DNA from: G965198795 sp965198795
GTDB taxonomy: Bacteria > Pseudomonadota > Alphaproteobacteria > Rhodospirillales > Casp-alpha2
Direction of reading: 5' to 3'
Length of the DNA: 64,000 nucleotides
Assembly: GCA_965198795.1 (NCBI GenBank)
Contig: OZ240674.1
Span: 1,178,001 to 1,242,000, forward strand
Shown: one piece after another, positions 45,960-54,783 of the stretch
Position numbering within the stretch: the stretch's first letter is position 1
How the letters are laid out: every line of letters starts with the position of its first letter
Translations under genes and position numbers: made by a program
The notes under the pieces: generated by a model
What the model was told of the DNA's origin: nothing
Seen by the model: only the letters and a program-made list of their open reading frames with translations
Databases searched by the model: none

Positions 45960-46439
45960 TTACTCTGGGGGGTCTGGTTTGTAGAACGTCATCCAGTGGG
46001 TCTTGAGGTTTTGCGTGGTGGTGTGGCCGAACAGCGGTTTTTGCCCGAAACACCTGAGAACCCGGGCCAGGCTGATCTGCGTCTCATTCCATTTAAAGAT
46101 CAGGGTTCCGCCCGGACGCGGCGCCCGCCAGCATTCATTGAAACCCGCCGTGAGGTCGTCCGGCCATGTATCAGGATCAAGCCTGCCGTACTTCAGCGCC
46201 ATCCATGACTTGTCGCCCAGAGAGCGCAGATGGGGCGGGTCGAACACAACGAGTTGGAAGGTTTTGTCGGCGAAAGGCAGGTCCCGGAAGTCCATGATCC
46301 GGTCCGGCTCAACTTTCAGTGTGCGCCCGTCGCAAAGGGTATATTCTCCGGCGCGGCGGTCGCCACAGAGGACTTCGGGGCTGTCTTTTTCGAACCAGAA
46401 CATTTTACCGCCGCAACACGGGTCAAGAACCTGTTTCAT
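45960..46439 (-). CDS. Small phage-type class I SAM methyltransferase
   Basis: A 159-residue protein with the compact layout of phage/island methyltransferases: LDPCCGGKMFWFEKDSPEV (motif I region) and VVFDPPHLRSLGDKSWMALK, where DPPH stands in the place of the catalytic DPPY/NPPY motif of N6-adenine or N4-cytosine methylases. It is the only intact-looking frame in the remnant and starts 15 bases after the end of the broken D12 methylase. It may still be expressed, or may merely be the youngest part to decay. Target is unknown. Confidence 0.7.
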   Translation of the reverse strand: MKQVLDPCCGGKMFWFEKDSPEVLCGDRRAGEYTLCDGRTLKVEPDRIMDFRDLPFADKTFQLVVFDPPHLRSLGDKSWMALKYGRLDPDTWPDDLTAGFNECWRAPRPGGTLIFKWNETQISLARVLRCFGQKPLFGHTTTQNLKTHWMTFYKPDPPE

Positions 46440-46453
46440 GCCGCAATCATTCC

Positions 46454-46770
46454 TTATCCTGTATTGGAGATGATCACCTCTCTGGCCTTGCCGCGGCTCT
46501 CTGTCTTCCAGCTTACGGTGTAGGTCGTTTCCACGGCCTCAATCTCAAACGCGCGGAAGGTTTCGCGGACCTCGGGCGCATCGTTGAGCGAGAGGATAAA
46601 CCGGCCCCGGACGCCCGCCAGTTGTCCGGCCAGACGTTCGCAGTCGGCCCGTCCGGGTGATTGGAAATATCCCGCATTTCCAGATAGACAAGGTCGCCTG
46701 CCGCATTACAGCAGGCCGATGGCGGCGCCATGTATAATGTGTCCGCCGCACCCGTCGTCGCGCCATGCAC
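46454..46770 (-). pseudogene. D12-class DNA adenine methylase remnant
   Basis: The last 65 codons before the stop at 46454 read as the C terminus of Dam-like D12 methylases: RGRFILSLNDAPEVRETF, then EIEAVETTYTVSW and GKAREVIISNTG. Upstream in a different frame is AAGDLVYLE, the strand before the catalytic DPPY, but DPPY itself is missing and the frame then shifts. So the catalytic centre is deleted and the gene is dead. It belongs with the neighbouring phage-type genes. Confidence 0.75.
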
Positions 46771-46952
46771 AGTCCGAATATAGGAATGTATTCAAAGAGT
46801 CATTAGGCGGCGGTTTTCGGCGGCGCTCGACCGTGATTGCCGCCGAGGCCGCCCAGCGCCGCTGCGGGAAGGCCAGAATCCAGTTCTCACTTCCAAAATG
46901 CGAAAATCCGGCCAAAATCACGATTTCATGTTTAATATCAGTCTGTTATCGT

Positions 46953-46976
46953 AAGTGGGAACTGGATTTCCCACTT
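46953..46976. promoter_or_regulatory. Perfect 9-bp hairpin inside the remnant
   Basis: AAGTGGGAA (46953-46961) and TTCCCACTT (46968-46976) form a perfect stem around six bases, followed by AATTTTCC. It stands in an AT-richer patch upstream of the methylase fragment. Possible old phage operator or terminator. Confidence 0.4.
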
Positions 46977-47232
46977 AATTTTCCGGCGGATCGCCCGCAT
47001 TTGCCATTAACCATTGATATTGAACCATTTTTGGAACCGGCCGGAAATTTCGGGTTGGGCGGGGCGGGCGCGGTTTTTCAATTTTGCCTGTCGCCGATAA
47101 AACGGCCTCTGTGCCGCCACGTGCCACGATAGGCCGCTATATCCCATTGAAATGCCAATATATTCCGGTTCGAAACCCCCGGTATGCCGTTATATTCCGG
47201 TATATGCCGTTTCCACAGTTTTAACCGTCGCG

Positions 47233-47733
47233 TTACAGCTGTAGGACACATTTCGCCGCGTCATCCTCATCACCTGGAACGTCGGCAACGGCGAAGGGTT
47301 TCCGTTTTTTGATGAGTTCCTCGGGAACTTGGGGAAGGCGGGGCAGTGGTTCCGGCGCATCATTCAGGAGTTCCAACAGCTTGTCCGATGTATCTTCCAC
47401 GCGGTTGGCCCAACGGGTCCGCCGCACCCGCTCTTTGGCCGTTTTAGAAGGGTCGGCGTCTCGAAGTTTTCGGGCCGCCTCGAATATCGCCTCGATCTCG
47501 GCAGACTTCGCGAAGTACCGGGTTCTGGCTTCTCTGTGGTCCTTAAGTTCGAAGGCTTCGCCAGATTTGTTCCCTGCCGTTCAGATAGGTTCGCAGGTCT
47601 TTTGGCGCCACGCGACGGACGCACCAAACGCCGCCCTTGCCCCCCAGCGATGAATCGACGGCGGTGAAACCGTCCCACGCATCCGCGCGGGCGTCGTTGA
47701 CGACCCAGGGCGGCGGCAGTTGTCCGTATGAAA
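47233..47733 (-). pseudogene. Tyrosine-recombinase integrase, N-terminal remnant with frameshift
   Basis: Directly beside the 3' end of tRNA-Ala, the minus strand reads GGVWCVRRVAPKDLRTYL and NGREQIWRSLRT, then TAA (47543-47545); shifting by one base it continues KDHREARTRYFAKSAEIE and ARKLRDADPSKTAKE to a stop at 47233. This is the N-terminal (DUF6538-like) part of phage-type integrases (typical pattern: VPKDL, SLRTKD-REA-R). The catalytic C-terminal domain is absent. One frameshift and truncation make it a relic, but its site marks tRNA-Ala as the likely attachment site. Confidence 0.7.
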
Positions 47734-47735
47734 AT

Positions 47736-47811
<76 letters not shown>

Positions 47812-48036
47812 ATGGATCGAAAGCCCCGGACCGGCCGGGGGGCGAAACGGCGCGGATAATGTCCGGAGCCGGACCGGTCTGTCAAGCGGCCCATCAAGCG
47901 GCGATTAGGCGGTCCATGGCGGCGGCCCGCCCCGCCCGCCCGGGAACGGCGGCCCTGCGGACGAGGGGCTTTCATTGCGCCCGCGTTGTGTTTAAATTCG
48001 GATCATTGGCCGCCACGCAAGGACCCGCCCCCGCCC

Positions 48037-48342
48037 ATGGAAGTCATTCTCGACCCGTTGCTGCTCGTTCTCATTCTGGCCGTGAATTTCTACTACTGGG
48101 TGGTGATCGTCGGCGTGATCATGAGTTGGCTGGTGGCCTTCAACGTGATCAACACCTCGAACCGCTTCGTTTACATGGTGGGAGATTTCTGTCACCGGCT
48201 GACCGAACCGGCGGCCGGACCCATCAGGCGCGCGCTGCCCAACCTGGGCGGCGTGGACCTGTCGCCGCTGATCGTCATTTTCGCCCTAATCTTCCTGGAG
48301 CGTTTCCTGAACAATCTGCGCTTCTCGCTGATTTCTGGCTGA
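48037..48342 (+). CDS. YggT family membrane protein
   Basis: A 101-residue protein with two hydrophobic hairpins, of the YggT family: YYWVVIVGVIMSWLVAFNVI, then RLTEPAAGPIRRALPNLGGV and DLSPLIVIFALIFLERFL. The P-x-R-x-P/DLSP arrangement is the family hallmark. Role is unclear (linked with osmotic balance and division in other bacteria). The ATG at 48037 was chosen over 47986. Followed by folD, the usual neighbour in alphaproteobacteria. Confidence 0.92.
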   Translation: MEVILDPLLLVLILAVNFYYWVVIVGVIMSWLVAFNVINTSNRFVYMVGDFCHRLTEPAAGPIRRALPNLGGVDLSPLIVIFALIFLERFLNNLRFSLISG

Positions 48343-48393
48343 CCGCCCGCCGTTCCTCATCGTTCCATGCGTTTTAGCCCCCGGGAGACCGCC

Positions 48394-49290
48394 ATGCCCG
48401 CCGCCCTGATTGACGGAAAAGCCTTCGCCGCCGGGTTGCGCGCCCGCGCCGCCGAAACCGCCGCCTGGTTAAAATCCGCGCACGGCGTGACGCCGGGGCT
48501 GGCGGTCGTCCTGGTGGGCGACGATCCGGCCAGCCGGATCTATGTCCGCAACAAGGGCGAACAGACCGCCGAGGCCGGAATGAAAAGCATGACTCACGAA
48601 CTGGACGCGGACACGTCGGAGACCGGTCTGCTCGCGCTGATCGACAGACTGAACGCCGACCCGACCGTGAACGGCGTTCTGGTGCAGCTTCCCTTGCCGG
48701 AACAGATCGACGAGCGCAAGGTTCTCGCGCGCATCCAACCGGACAAGGATGTCGACGGGTTTCACGTGGTCAACACCGGCAGGCTCTGGACCGGCGGCGG
48801 GGGGGCGTTGATCCCCTGCACGCCCCTTGGCTGTTTGATGCTGTTGAAGGACCGGCTAGGGGACCTGTCGGGCAAGCGCGCCGTCGTCCTGGGCCGGTCC
48901 AACATCTGCGGCAAACCCATGGCGGCGCTGTTACTGGCGGAGAACTGCACGGTTACCATCGCCCATTCCCGCACCCGCGATCTGGCCGGGCTCTGCCGGG
49001 ACGCGGACATCCTGGTCGCCGCCGTGGGCCGGCCAGAGATGGTCAAGGGCGGCTGGGTGAAGCCGGGCGCCACTGTGATCGACATCGGCATCAACCGAAT
49101 CCCGGCCCCCGAAAGGGGCGAGGGCGAAACCCGTCTGGCGGGCGACGTCGCGTTCGACGAGGCCTCCCGGACCGCCGCCGCCATCACGCCGGTGCCGGGC
49201 GGCGTGGGACCCATGACCATCGCGTGCTTGTTACGCAACACGGTGGTCGCCGCGTGCCGTCAAAATGGGCTGCCCGACCCCGACCTTTAG
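48394..49290 (+). CDS. folD: Bifunctional methylenetetrahydrofolate dehydrogenase/cyclohydrolase
   Basis: Interconverts 5,10-methylene- and 10-formyl-THF with NADP. The 298-residue protein has the catalytic lysine segment SRIYVRNKGEQTAEAGMKSM, VQLPLPEQIDERKVL, KDVDGFHVVNTG and the Rossmann motif VVLGRSNICGKPMAALLL with PGGVGPMTIACLL. Start at 48394 with GGGAG ahead. Ordinary family length. Confidence 0.97.
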   Translation: MPAALIDGKAFAAGLRARAAETAAWLKSAHGVTPGLAVVLVGDDPASRIYVRNKGEQTAEAGMKSMTHELDADTSETGLLALIDRLNADPTVNGVLVQLPLPEQIDERKVLARIQPDKDVDGFHVVNTGRLWTGGGGALIPCTPLGCLMLLKDRLGDLSGKRAVVLGRSNICGKPMAALLLAENCTVTIAHSRTRDLAGLCRDADILVAAVGRPEMVKGGWVKPGATVIDIGINRIPAPERGEGETRLAGDVAFDEASRTAAAITPVPGGVGPMTIACLLRNTVVAACRQNGLPDPDL

Positions 49291-49373
49291 GGCCGGAACC
49301 CATCACTCATTAGCGGGTTCGATATCTTGGAACGGATTGCCGGAGGTTTCAGGCCATGAAGGGCTGTTTTTAG

Positions 49374-49960
49374 CTTTCGGACGAACAATGGGAGCTGATC
49401 AAACCGCATCCGCCGCACCGGGCCGCGGGACGTGGACGGGGTGATGACGAACGGGTGATCCCGGGCGCCGTCCGCGTGTTGCGGCCCCTCGGCGCTGCTC
49501 CGCAACCGCCAATCCTCGACTGCTAGACCGCCGGCCGCGGTTCAACGCGCGCGGGCCCGCAACGGTTTGGTTTTTCGCCAATTGGCCGCGCTGAAGAAAT
49601 CCCGCGCGGGCGGGACCTTGGACGGCGTTCGATTCAAAAGCGGTCTGAAGGACATTGCGAGGGAGTTCGAGGCCGCCGCCGCCCGCCTGATCGCGGATAA
49701 AGGCCGCGGCGCCGACCAATGGCGGGTCCCGTTGGCGGGCCTGGCTGGAACGGCGGCGCGTCACGCCCGTCATTCCGAACAGGTCCAACCGGAAAGCGCC
49801 CCATCCTTCCGGCGCCAGGCGTTACAAAAACCGACCCGCCGCCGGGCGCGTGTTCGGACGCTTCAAGGGCTTCCGGCGCGCCGCAACCCGGCACGGCGCG
49901 AACGCGGGCGGCTTCATGGCCGCGCCGCGCCTGGCCGCCCGCACCCGCTATTGGATTTGA
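49374..49960 (+). pseudogene. IS5-family transposase remnant
   Basis: Starts with LSDEQWELIKPHPP (IS5 N-terminal DUF4096 domain), continues in another frame with AARLIADKGRGADQWR (DKGYDAD block with the second aspartate) and in a third with GRVFGRFKGFRRAATR and ends RTRYWI-stop (E/FGR-K-FRR-ATR block). Three frames are needed, so several frameshifts have occurred. It occupies nearly the whole gap between folD and the glycosyltransferase, 587 bases against about 750-800 in an intact gene. It differs from the IS5 relic at 1080. Confidence 0.75.
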
Positions 49961-49973
49961 ACCAGGTCCGGCC

Positions 49974-50921
49974 CTAGAGCGGGACTTCCTCCGGCGGAAT
50001 GATCGCCGCCGGAGCCAGCCGGACGGAGCGGCCCTCCGCCACCAAACTGCAAAGCTCGATCAGCGTTTCAGGACTGACGCGTCCGCCCAGCCGGTTCCAC
50101 AGGTTCAGGCGCGCCGACCGGTCGAACGGGCCGGCCCCTCGCTCCCGGCGGCGCCATTTGGCGATCCGTCCCAGGACCTTTTTCTTGCCCAACCGGATAT
50201 GAGCCGCAGTCAGCCCGGTCCTGTTCCGGTCCAGGAAGCGGGCGATCGCGAGACTGGAATCGTGCGTCAGTTGCGCCTGATTGTCCATGATCCTGCCGGG
50301 CGCTTCCCGGGGCGCCAGGCAGATCACGCCGCGGAGTTGTCCCAGACGTCCCCTTAGACACAGGTTCAAAAACAGCGAATGATCCTGCGCGAAGACGCCG
50401 GGGTCGCAGCCGCCCGCGCTCAGGAACGCGTCCCGCTTGAACAAGGTGTGGCTGGTCCGGGCTAAGCCCCGGCCAATGACGGTCTCGAGCGGGTCGTCAT
50501 GGGGAATGAAGGCCGCGCCCGCGCGGTCCCGCGCGGTTAGATCGGGCGGCCCGTCAAATTCTTCAAAGTCCCCCAGCACCAGATCCAGATCGCGCTGGAT
50601 CATGGCGTCCAGCAGAACCGCCGCGCCGTCCGCCACCAGCAGATCATCCGCATCGACCAACTTTACGACGTCGCCGCTCGCCGCCGCGACGCCATGGTTG
50701 GTCGCAATCGCGGGACCCTGGTTCGGCTGTCTGAACAGCCGGGCGCCCGGCATGCCGGCCAGGCTTTCCCGCGCATGTTCAAAGCCGCCATCCGTCGAGC
50801 CGTCGTCGATGACGATTATCTCTCGCTCGAAGCCGCCCGTTTGCGCGTCTATCGCGCTCAGCACGCCGGTTATGAACGGGGCCTTGTTGTACAGCGGGAT
50901 GACGAAACTGACTCGGGTCAC
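49974..50921 (-). CDS. Family 2 glycosyltransferase
   Basis: A GT-A fold enzyme of about 315 residues. The nucleotide-sugar site is clear: SFVIPLYNKAPFITGVLSAI, EIIVIDDGSTDGGFEHA and the DxD-like VKLVDADDLL. The C-terminal half (FLNLCLRGRLGQL, then IRLGKKKVLGRIAKWRRR) is basic and lacks membrane helices. It likely acts on a cell-surface polysaccharide. The start is unsure: GTG at 50921 gives the usual VTRVSFVIPL start, while the frame is open to 51014. Confidence 0.85.
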   Translation of the reverse strand: MTRVSFVIPLYNKAPFITGVLSAIDAQTGGFEREIIVIDDGSTDGGFEHARESLAGMPGARLFRQPNQGPAIATNHGVAAASGDVVKLVDADDLLVADGAAVLLDAMIQRDLDLVLGDFEEFDGPPDLTARDRAGAAFIPHDDPLETVIGRGLARTSHTLFKRDAFLSAGGCDPGVFAQDHSLFLNLCLRGRLGQLRGVICLAPREAPGRIMDNQAQLTHDSSLAIARFLDRNRTGLTAAHIRLGKKKVLGRIAKWRRRERGAGPFDRSARLNLWNRLGGRVSPETLIELCSLVAEGRSVRLAPAAIIPPEEVPL

Positions 50922-51038
50922 AACAAACTCAACTGATGACTCAATGCTCTGCGGATAAATACGCGAAGTGTGATTGGACCTTTTTGGTTTACATCCCCAC
51001 ATGACTTTCGTCACTCGAATTTCAGGGAAGGGGGACGC

Positions 51039-51260
51039 ATGTCAGACTCGTTGCCGCCCGTCGCCTGTCCGCAATGCGGCGAATCGCAGAACATCATGCC
51101 CGGCGGGTTCGACGCGGACAAATCTCCGTTCGGCCCGGTCAACTGCATGGTGTGCGGGCGCGCCTTCACGGAACGGGAGTACAAAGAGGGTCTGCGCGAC
51201 GCCCGGGCGCGTAACATCCTGGGACCGCGCGTCGCCGGCCTGCGCCGGATGCGCGGCTAG
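51039..51260 (+). CDS. Small zinc-ribbon protein
   Basis: A 73-residue protein with one zinc ribbon: VACPQCGESQNIMPGGFDA and VNCMVCGRAFTEREYKEG give CxxC pairs 25 residues apart. The rest is basic and includes LGPRVAGLRRMRG at the end. A GGGGGA site precedes the ATG at 51039. No function is known. It is upstream of lepA by 159 bases. Confidence 0.7.
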   Translation: MSDSLPPVACPQCGESQNIMPGGFDADKSPFGPVNCMVCGRAFTEREYKEGLRDARARNILGPRVAGLRRMRG

Positions 51261-51419
51261 GCCCCTTCCGGACAAGCCTCAATCCGGCTCCAGCCCCGGT
51301 CAGGGTCAAGCCCGCCGCCCGGTCCGGGAAACGGGGGAAGCCGCAAATCCGCGAGACGGTCCGAATGTCGCGCGAACAGGCTTCCGCCGGGCGCGGATTT
51401 AGGATAGATCATCGCCGCT

Positions 51420-53225
51420 ATGGCCGATCTTACGCACATCCGCAATTTTTCCATCATCGCGCACATCGATCACGGCAAGTCCACCCTGGCCGACCGCTTG
51501 ATCCAGATCTGCGGCGGTTTGACCGATCGCGAGATGCGGGAGCAGGTGCTCGACAACATGGAGCTCGAGCGCGAGCGGGGCATCACGATCAAGGCGCAAA
51601 CCGTGCGCTTGAATTACACCCATCCGGACACGGGCGAGGCGTTCGTGCTGAACCTGATCGACACGCCGGGCCACGTGGACTTCGCCTATGAGGTGAGCCG
51701 CTCGCTGGCGGCGTGCGAGGGTTCGCTGCTGGTGGTCGACTCGACCCAGGGCGTGGAGGCGCAAACGCTCGCCAACGTCTATCTGGCGCTTGACAACGAT
51801 CACGAGATCATTCCCGTGCTCAACAAGGTCGATCTGCCGGCCTCCGGGGCGGACCGGGTGAGAAAGCAGATCGGGGACGTCATCGGTCTGGACACCTCCG
51901 GCGCCCTGGAAGTGTCCGCCAAAACCGGCGCCGGCGTCGCGGACGTCCTGAAGGCGGTCGTCGAACGCCTGCCGAGCCCCGAGGGCGATGAAACCGCGCC
52001 CCTGAGGGCGCTCCTGATGGACAGCTGGTACGACCCGTACCTGGGCGTCATGATTCTGGTTCGCGTGAAAGACGGCGTGCTGAGGCGTGGTCAAAAGATC
52101 CGCATGATGGCGTCCGGCGCCAACCACCAGGTGGAACAAGTGGGCCGCTTCCATCCGAAGGCGGCCAAGGTGGACCGGCTGGGCCCGGGCGAGGTGGGTT
52201 ACATCACCGCCGCCATCAAACAGGTGGCCGACACCTTGGTCGGCGACACGATCACGGAAGAAAACCGCCGGGCCGGCGCGCCCCTGGCCGGCTTCAAGCC
52301 TTCCATCCCGGTCGTGTTCTGCGGCCTTTTCCCCATTGACGCGGGCGAATACGAGGACTTGCGGGACAGCCTGGAAAAGCTGCGCCTGAACGACGCCAGT
52401 TTTCATTACGAAGCAGAAACATCCGTGGCGCTCGGCCTTGGTTACCGCTGCGGGTTTCTGGGGCTGCTGCATCTTGAAATCGTTCAGGAGCGCCTTGAGC
52501 GGGAATTCGGTCTGGACCTGATCACCACAGCGCCCTCCGTGGTCTACAGAGTCCATTTGAACGACGGTTCCATGAAAGAGCTGCACAATCCGGTCGATAT
52601 GCCGGACCCGGCGCGTATCGATTACATCGAGGAACCGTGGATCAAGGCCAGCATCATGGCGCCGGACGAATATCTGGGCGCGGTGTTGCAGTTGTGCGCC
52701 GAGCGGCGCGGCGAGCAGATCGACCTGACCTACGTGGGCAGCCGGGCCATGGCTGTCTACCGCCTGCCCTTGAACGAGGTGGTGTTCGATTTCTACGACA
52801 GGCTGAAATCGGTGACCCGCGGCTACGCCAGTTTCGATTACGAAATGGATGGTCTCCGGCAGGGCGAACTGGTGAAGGTTTCCATTCTGGTGAACGCCGA
52901 GCCCGTGGACGCGCTGTCCTTTATTGCGCACAAATCCCAGAGCGAGACACGCGGACGCCGGATTTGCCGGAAGCTCAAGGACCTGATCCCCCGCCAGCTT
53001 TTCAAGATCGCCATTCAGGCGGCCATCGGCGGCAAGGTGATCGCGCGGGAGACGCTCGGCGCCATGCGCAAGGACGTGACGGCCAAATGTTACGGCGGCG
53101 ATATCACGCGGAAGAAAAAGCTTCTGGAAAAGCAGAAGAAGGGCAAGAAACGCATGCGTCAGTTCGGCAACGTGGAAATTCCCCAGTCCGCCTTCCTGGC
53201 CGCGCTGAAAACCGGCGACACTTAG
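51420..53225 (+). CDS. lepA: Elongation factor 4
   Basis: Ribosomal GTPase that back-translocates or helps biogenesis under stress. The 601-residue protein has G1 IAHIDHGKSTLADRL, G2/G3 with ERGITIKAQTV and DTPGHVDFAYEV, G4 LNKVDLP, and the LepA-specific C-terminal domain (SFDYEMDGLRQGELVKVSIL, KKLLEKQKKGKKRMRQFG). Ordinary length and layout. Confidence 0.97.
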   Translation: MADLTHIRNFSIIAHIDHGKSTLADRLIQICGGLTDREMREQVLDNMELERERGITIKAQTVRLNYTHPDTGEAFVLNLIDTPGHVDFAYEVSRSLAACEGSLLVVDSTQGVEAQTLANVYLALDNDHEIIPVLNKVDLPASGADRVRKQIGDVIGLDTSGALEVSAKTGAGVADVLKAVVERLPSPEGDETAPLRALLMDSWYDPYLGVMILVRVKDGVLRRGQKIRMMASGANHQVEQVGRFHPKAAKVDRLGPGEVGYITAAIKQVADTLVGDTITEENRRAGAPLAGFKPSIPVVFCGLFPIDAGEYEDLRDSLEKLRLNDASFHYEAETSVALGLGYRCGFLGLLHLEIVQERLEREFGLDLITTAPSVVYRVHLNDGSMKELHNPVDMPDPARIDYIEEPWIKASIMAPDEYLGAVLQLCAERRGEQIDLTYVGSRAMAVYRLPLNEVVFDFYDRLKSVTRGYASFDYEMDGLRQGELVKVSILVNAEPVDALSFIAHKSQSETRGRRICRKLKDLIPRQLFKIAIQAAIGGKVIARETLGAMRKDVTAKCYGGDITRKKKLLEKQKKGKKRMRQFGNVEIPQSAFLAALKTGDT

Positions 53226-53344
53226 GGACTCGCGTCACGGGAATTCCAGGTCACGGCGCCGCTCAACCCCGGCCCAGACCATGATTCCGGTTCCGGTATG
53301 ACCGGCGGCGGTCCACCCCGCCGGAGCTGCGGCGGGAACCCTAT

Positions 53345-53998
53345 TCAGTCCTTGCCGGGCGGCGGAAACCCGCCGCTGTCCTCAATGGTTCCGCCCTCGG
53401 CGCCCTCGGCGGACGCATCCACGTCGCTCCAATCGATGCCGTCCAGTCCGTCATCTCCATGGGAGACCGGCTCCGCCGTCTCATGATAATCCAGCGTGCC
53501 GTCGGGATTCAGCCCCGGTAATTGGACGTCCGCAGCGCCGAAGGCTTCCTGGTCCAGGCGATGATGCAAGACATGGCTGGGGGCCATATCGTCGCCGTCC
53601 AAATCATGGCCTTGGGCGCGGGCCTCGCGCGCTAACTCGTCATACAGGAAAAGCGTTTCCTCGCGTTCGGCCAACTCCGCCAGTTCTTCTTCCGTGTAGC
53701 GCCGCGCGGGCCAGGTCTTCCACAGAACCACGACGCCCGGGCCGCCTATCAGCACCCAGGCCGGAAATTTCATCAGGAACTTTATAAAGGGGTCGAACAG
53801 GAACGGGACGTTTTGTTCCAGCCTCAGTTCCATAACGATCAGGTCGCCGGGCGCCAGATGATACCAGAGGTCGCGCGTGGAGACGAACAGCCGCCCGCCA
53901 TCTGGGCTGGCGCGCACCACGACTTCCGCCGACGCCGCCAGGAAGGCGGTCGCCAGCAGAATCCAACCAACTCCATGCAACGCCTTTTTGATCGTCAT
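53345..53998 (-). CDS. Hypothetical membrane protein with acidic C-terminal tail
   Basis: A 217-residue protein without a family I recognise. An N-terminal helix (GWILLATAFLAASAEVVVR) works as signal anchor, a second helix around FPAWVLIGGPGVVVLWKTW follows at residue ~85, and the last 100 residues are cytoplasmic, acidic and low in structure (DDGLDGIDWSDVDASAEG). Similar short two-helix proteins with acidic tails occur downstream of various genes in alphaproteobacteria. No partner is suggested by context. Confidence 0.6.
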   Translation of the reverse strand: MTIKKALHGVGWILLATAFLAASAEVVVRASPDGGRLFVSTRDLWYHLAPGDLIVMELRLEQNVPFLFDPFIKFLMKFPAWVLIGGPGVVVLWKTWPARRYTEEELAELAEREETLFLYDELAREARAQGHDLDGDDMAPSHVLHHRLDQEAFGAADVQLPGLNPDGTLDYHETAEPVSHGDDGLDGIDWSDVDASAEGAEGGTIEDSGGFPPPGKD

Positions 53999-54144
53999 TC
54001 ACCTGATATACGTCATGAGGGGCGCCATGGCACGCAAAACCACCCGTCCGCGCCCGGACTGGCGGCGGCTGGCGGTTTATTGACCAGCGGCCCGCGTTCC
54101 GGCCAATCATGAGCGGAGAAGATTGCTCTAGATTCCGGCATTTG

Positions 54145-54166
54145 ATTCCCGCCTTCGCGGGAATGA
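54145..54166. repeat. Palindromic intergenic repeat, copy B
   Basis: ATTCCCGCCTTCGCGGGAAT plus GA is the exact reverse complement of the element at 21625-21646. It lies in the gap 53999-54357, which otherwise holds only GC-rich sequence and the CCAATCATGAGCG string near 54100. No gene is seen in this gap. Confidence 0.65.
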
Positions 54167-54357
54167 CCCGCCGGCGCCCGGACGAGACCGTCATATAAAC
54201 TCCTCCCGCGCCGGAAGGGCGCCCCGGACGGGGCGAGGGGGGGCTCAAACCGCCCGGACCATGACGCACGCCCTTCGGGCTTGCCCGCGATAGACTCCGT
54301 CTGTATGGTGCGCGCCCGTCCCGTTGGCGTGATCAACCGGGCGGCTTCCCTTGCGCC

Positions 54358-54447
54358 GGAGAGGTGGCCGAGTGGCTGAAGGCGCACGCTTGGAAAGCGT
54401 GTATGCGGGCAACCGTATCGGGGGTTCGAATCCCCCTCTCTCCGCCA
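54358..54447 (+). tRNA. tRNA-Ser (anticodon GGA)
   Basis: A 90-base class II tRNA with a long variable arm (TATGCGGGCAACCGTATC). Acceptor stem GGAGAGG/CTCTCC, anticodon stem CACGC/GCGTG with loop TTGGAAA (GGA), T arm GGGGG/CCCCC and encoded CCA. Reads UCC and UCU codons. Confidence 0.96.
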
Positions 54448-54600
54448 TTCCCCCGATTGCCGGGACAAAGCCCGCGCCCGCATCACGCCGTGACGCCGCG
54501 CCGGGCGGCCCGCAGAGGTCCGGGGAATGGTTCTCGCCCATGATCCTCCGGGGCGCTCAGGAAACGCCGCGCTTGAACGCCGTTTCCGCCGCGACGCGCC

Positions 54601-54770
54601 CCTGATCTTGATCCCATCGGGAAAGCCTTCTCAAAACTCAAGGCGCTGCTCGGAAAGGCCACGACCTGAACACATGACGCTCTCTGGAAGGCCGCGGGGC
54701 GCATCCGCAGCCTGTTCACGCCCCAGAAACACCGGAACCGCTTTTAGGCGGCGAGGGGCGTTGCGAACCA
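54601..54770 (+). pseudogene. IS630-type transposase, C-terminal remnant
   Basis: Reading from 54601 gives PDLDPIGKAFSKLKALLG, the DDE_3 block with the last acidic residue (usual form PDLNPIE), then a stop at 54667, HDALWKAAGRIRSLFTP, and after 54745 a second stop and ARGVANQ. Both stops are in frame with the family pattern. It stands close to the tRNA-Ser and just after the chemoreceptor stop. Upstream 54448-54600 shows no recognisable N-terminal part. Confidence 0.7.
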
Positions 54771-54783
54771 ACCGGCCGGCGCT

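Larger units (their letters stand above)
45122..47735. mobile_element. Decayed mobile element next to tRNA-Ala
   Basis: This 2.6-kb stretch lies at the 3' end of tRNA-Ala and holds only fragments: a frameshifted integrase next to the tRNA, a broken D12-class adenine methylase, one intact-looking small methyltransferase, and an IS481-type transposase fragment. The order integrase-beside-tRNA is typical of a phage or genomic island that used the tRNA 3' end as its attachment site. I found no second copy of the tRNA 3' end at the left edge, so the outer boundary is not defined. The stretches 45541-45959 and 46770-47232 show no gene I can support. Confidence 0.6.

Noticed and set aside
45122..47735. 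Direct repeat of the tRNA-Ala 3' end as an outer attachment site
   Set aside because: I looked for a copy of the tRNA 3' segment at the left side of the remnant and found none, so no att pair is claimed.
51399..52931. A 510-codon open frame on the minus strand across lepA
   Set aside because: Shadow of lepA, which is a well-conserved gene on the plus strand.
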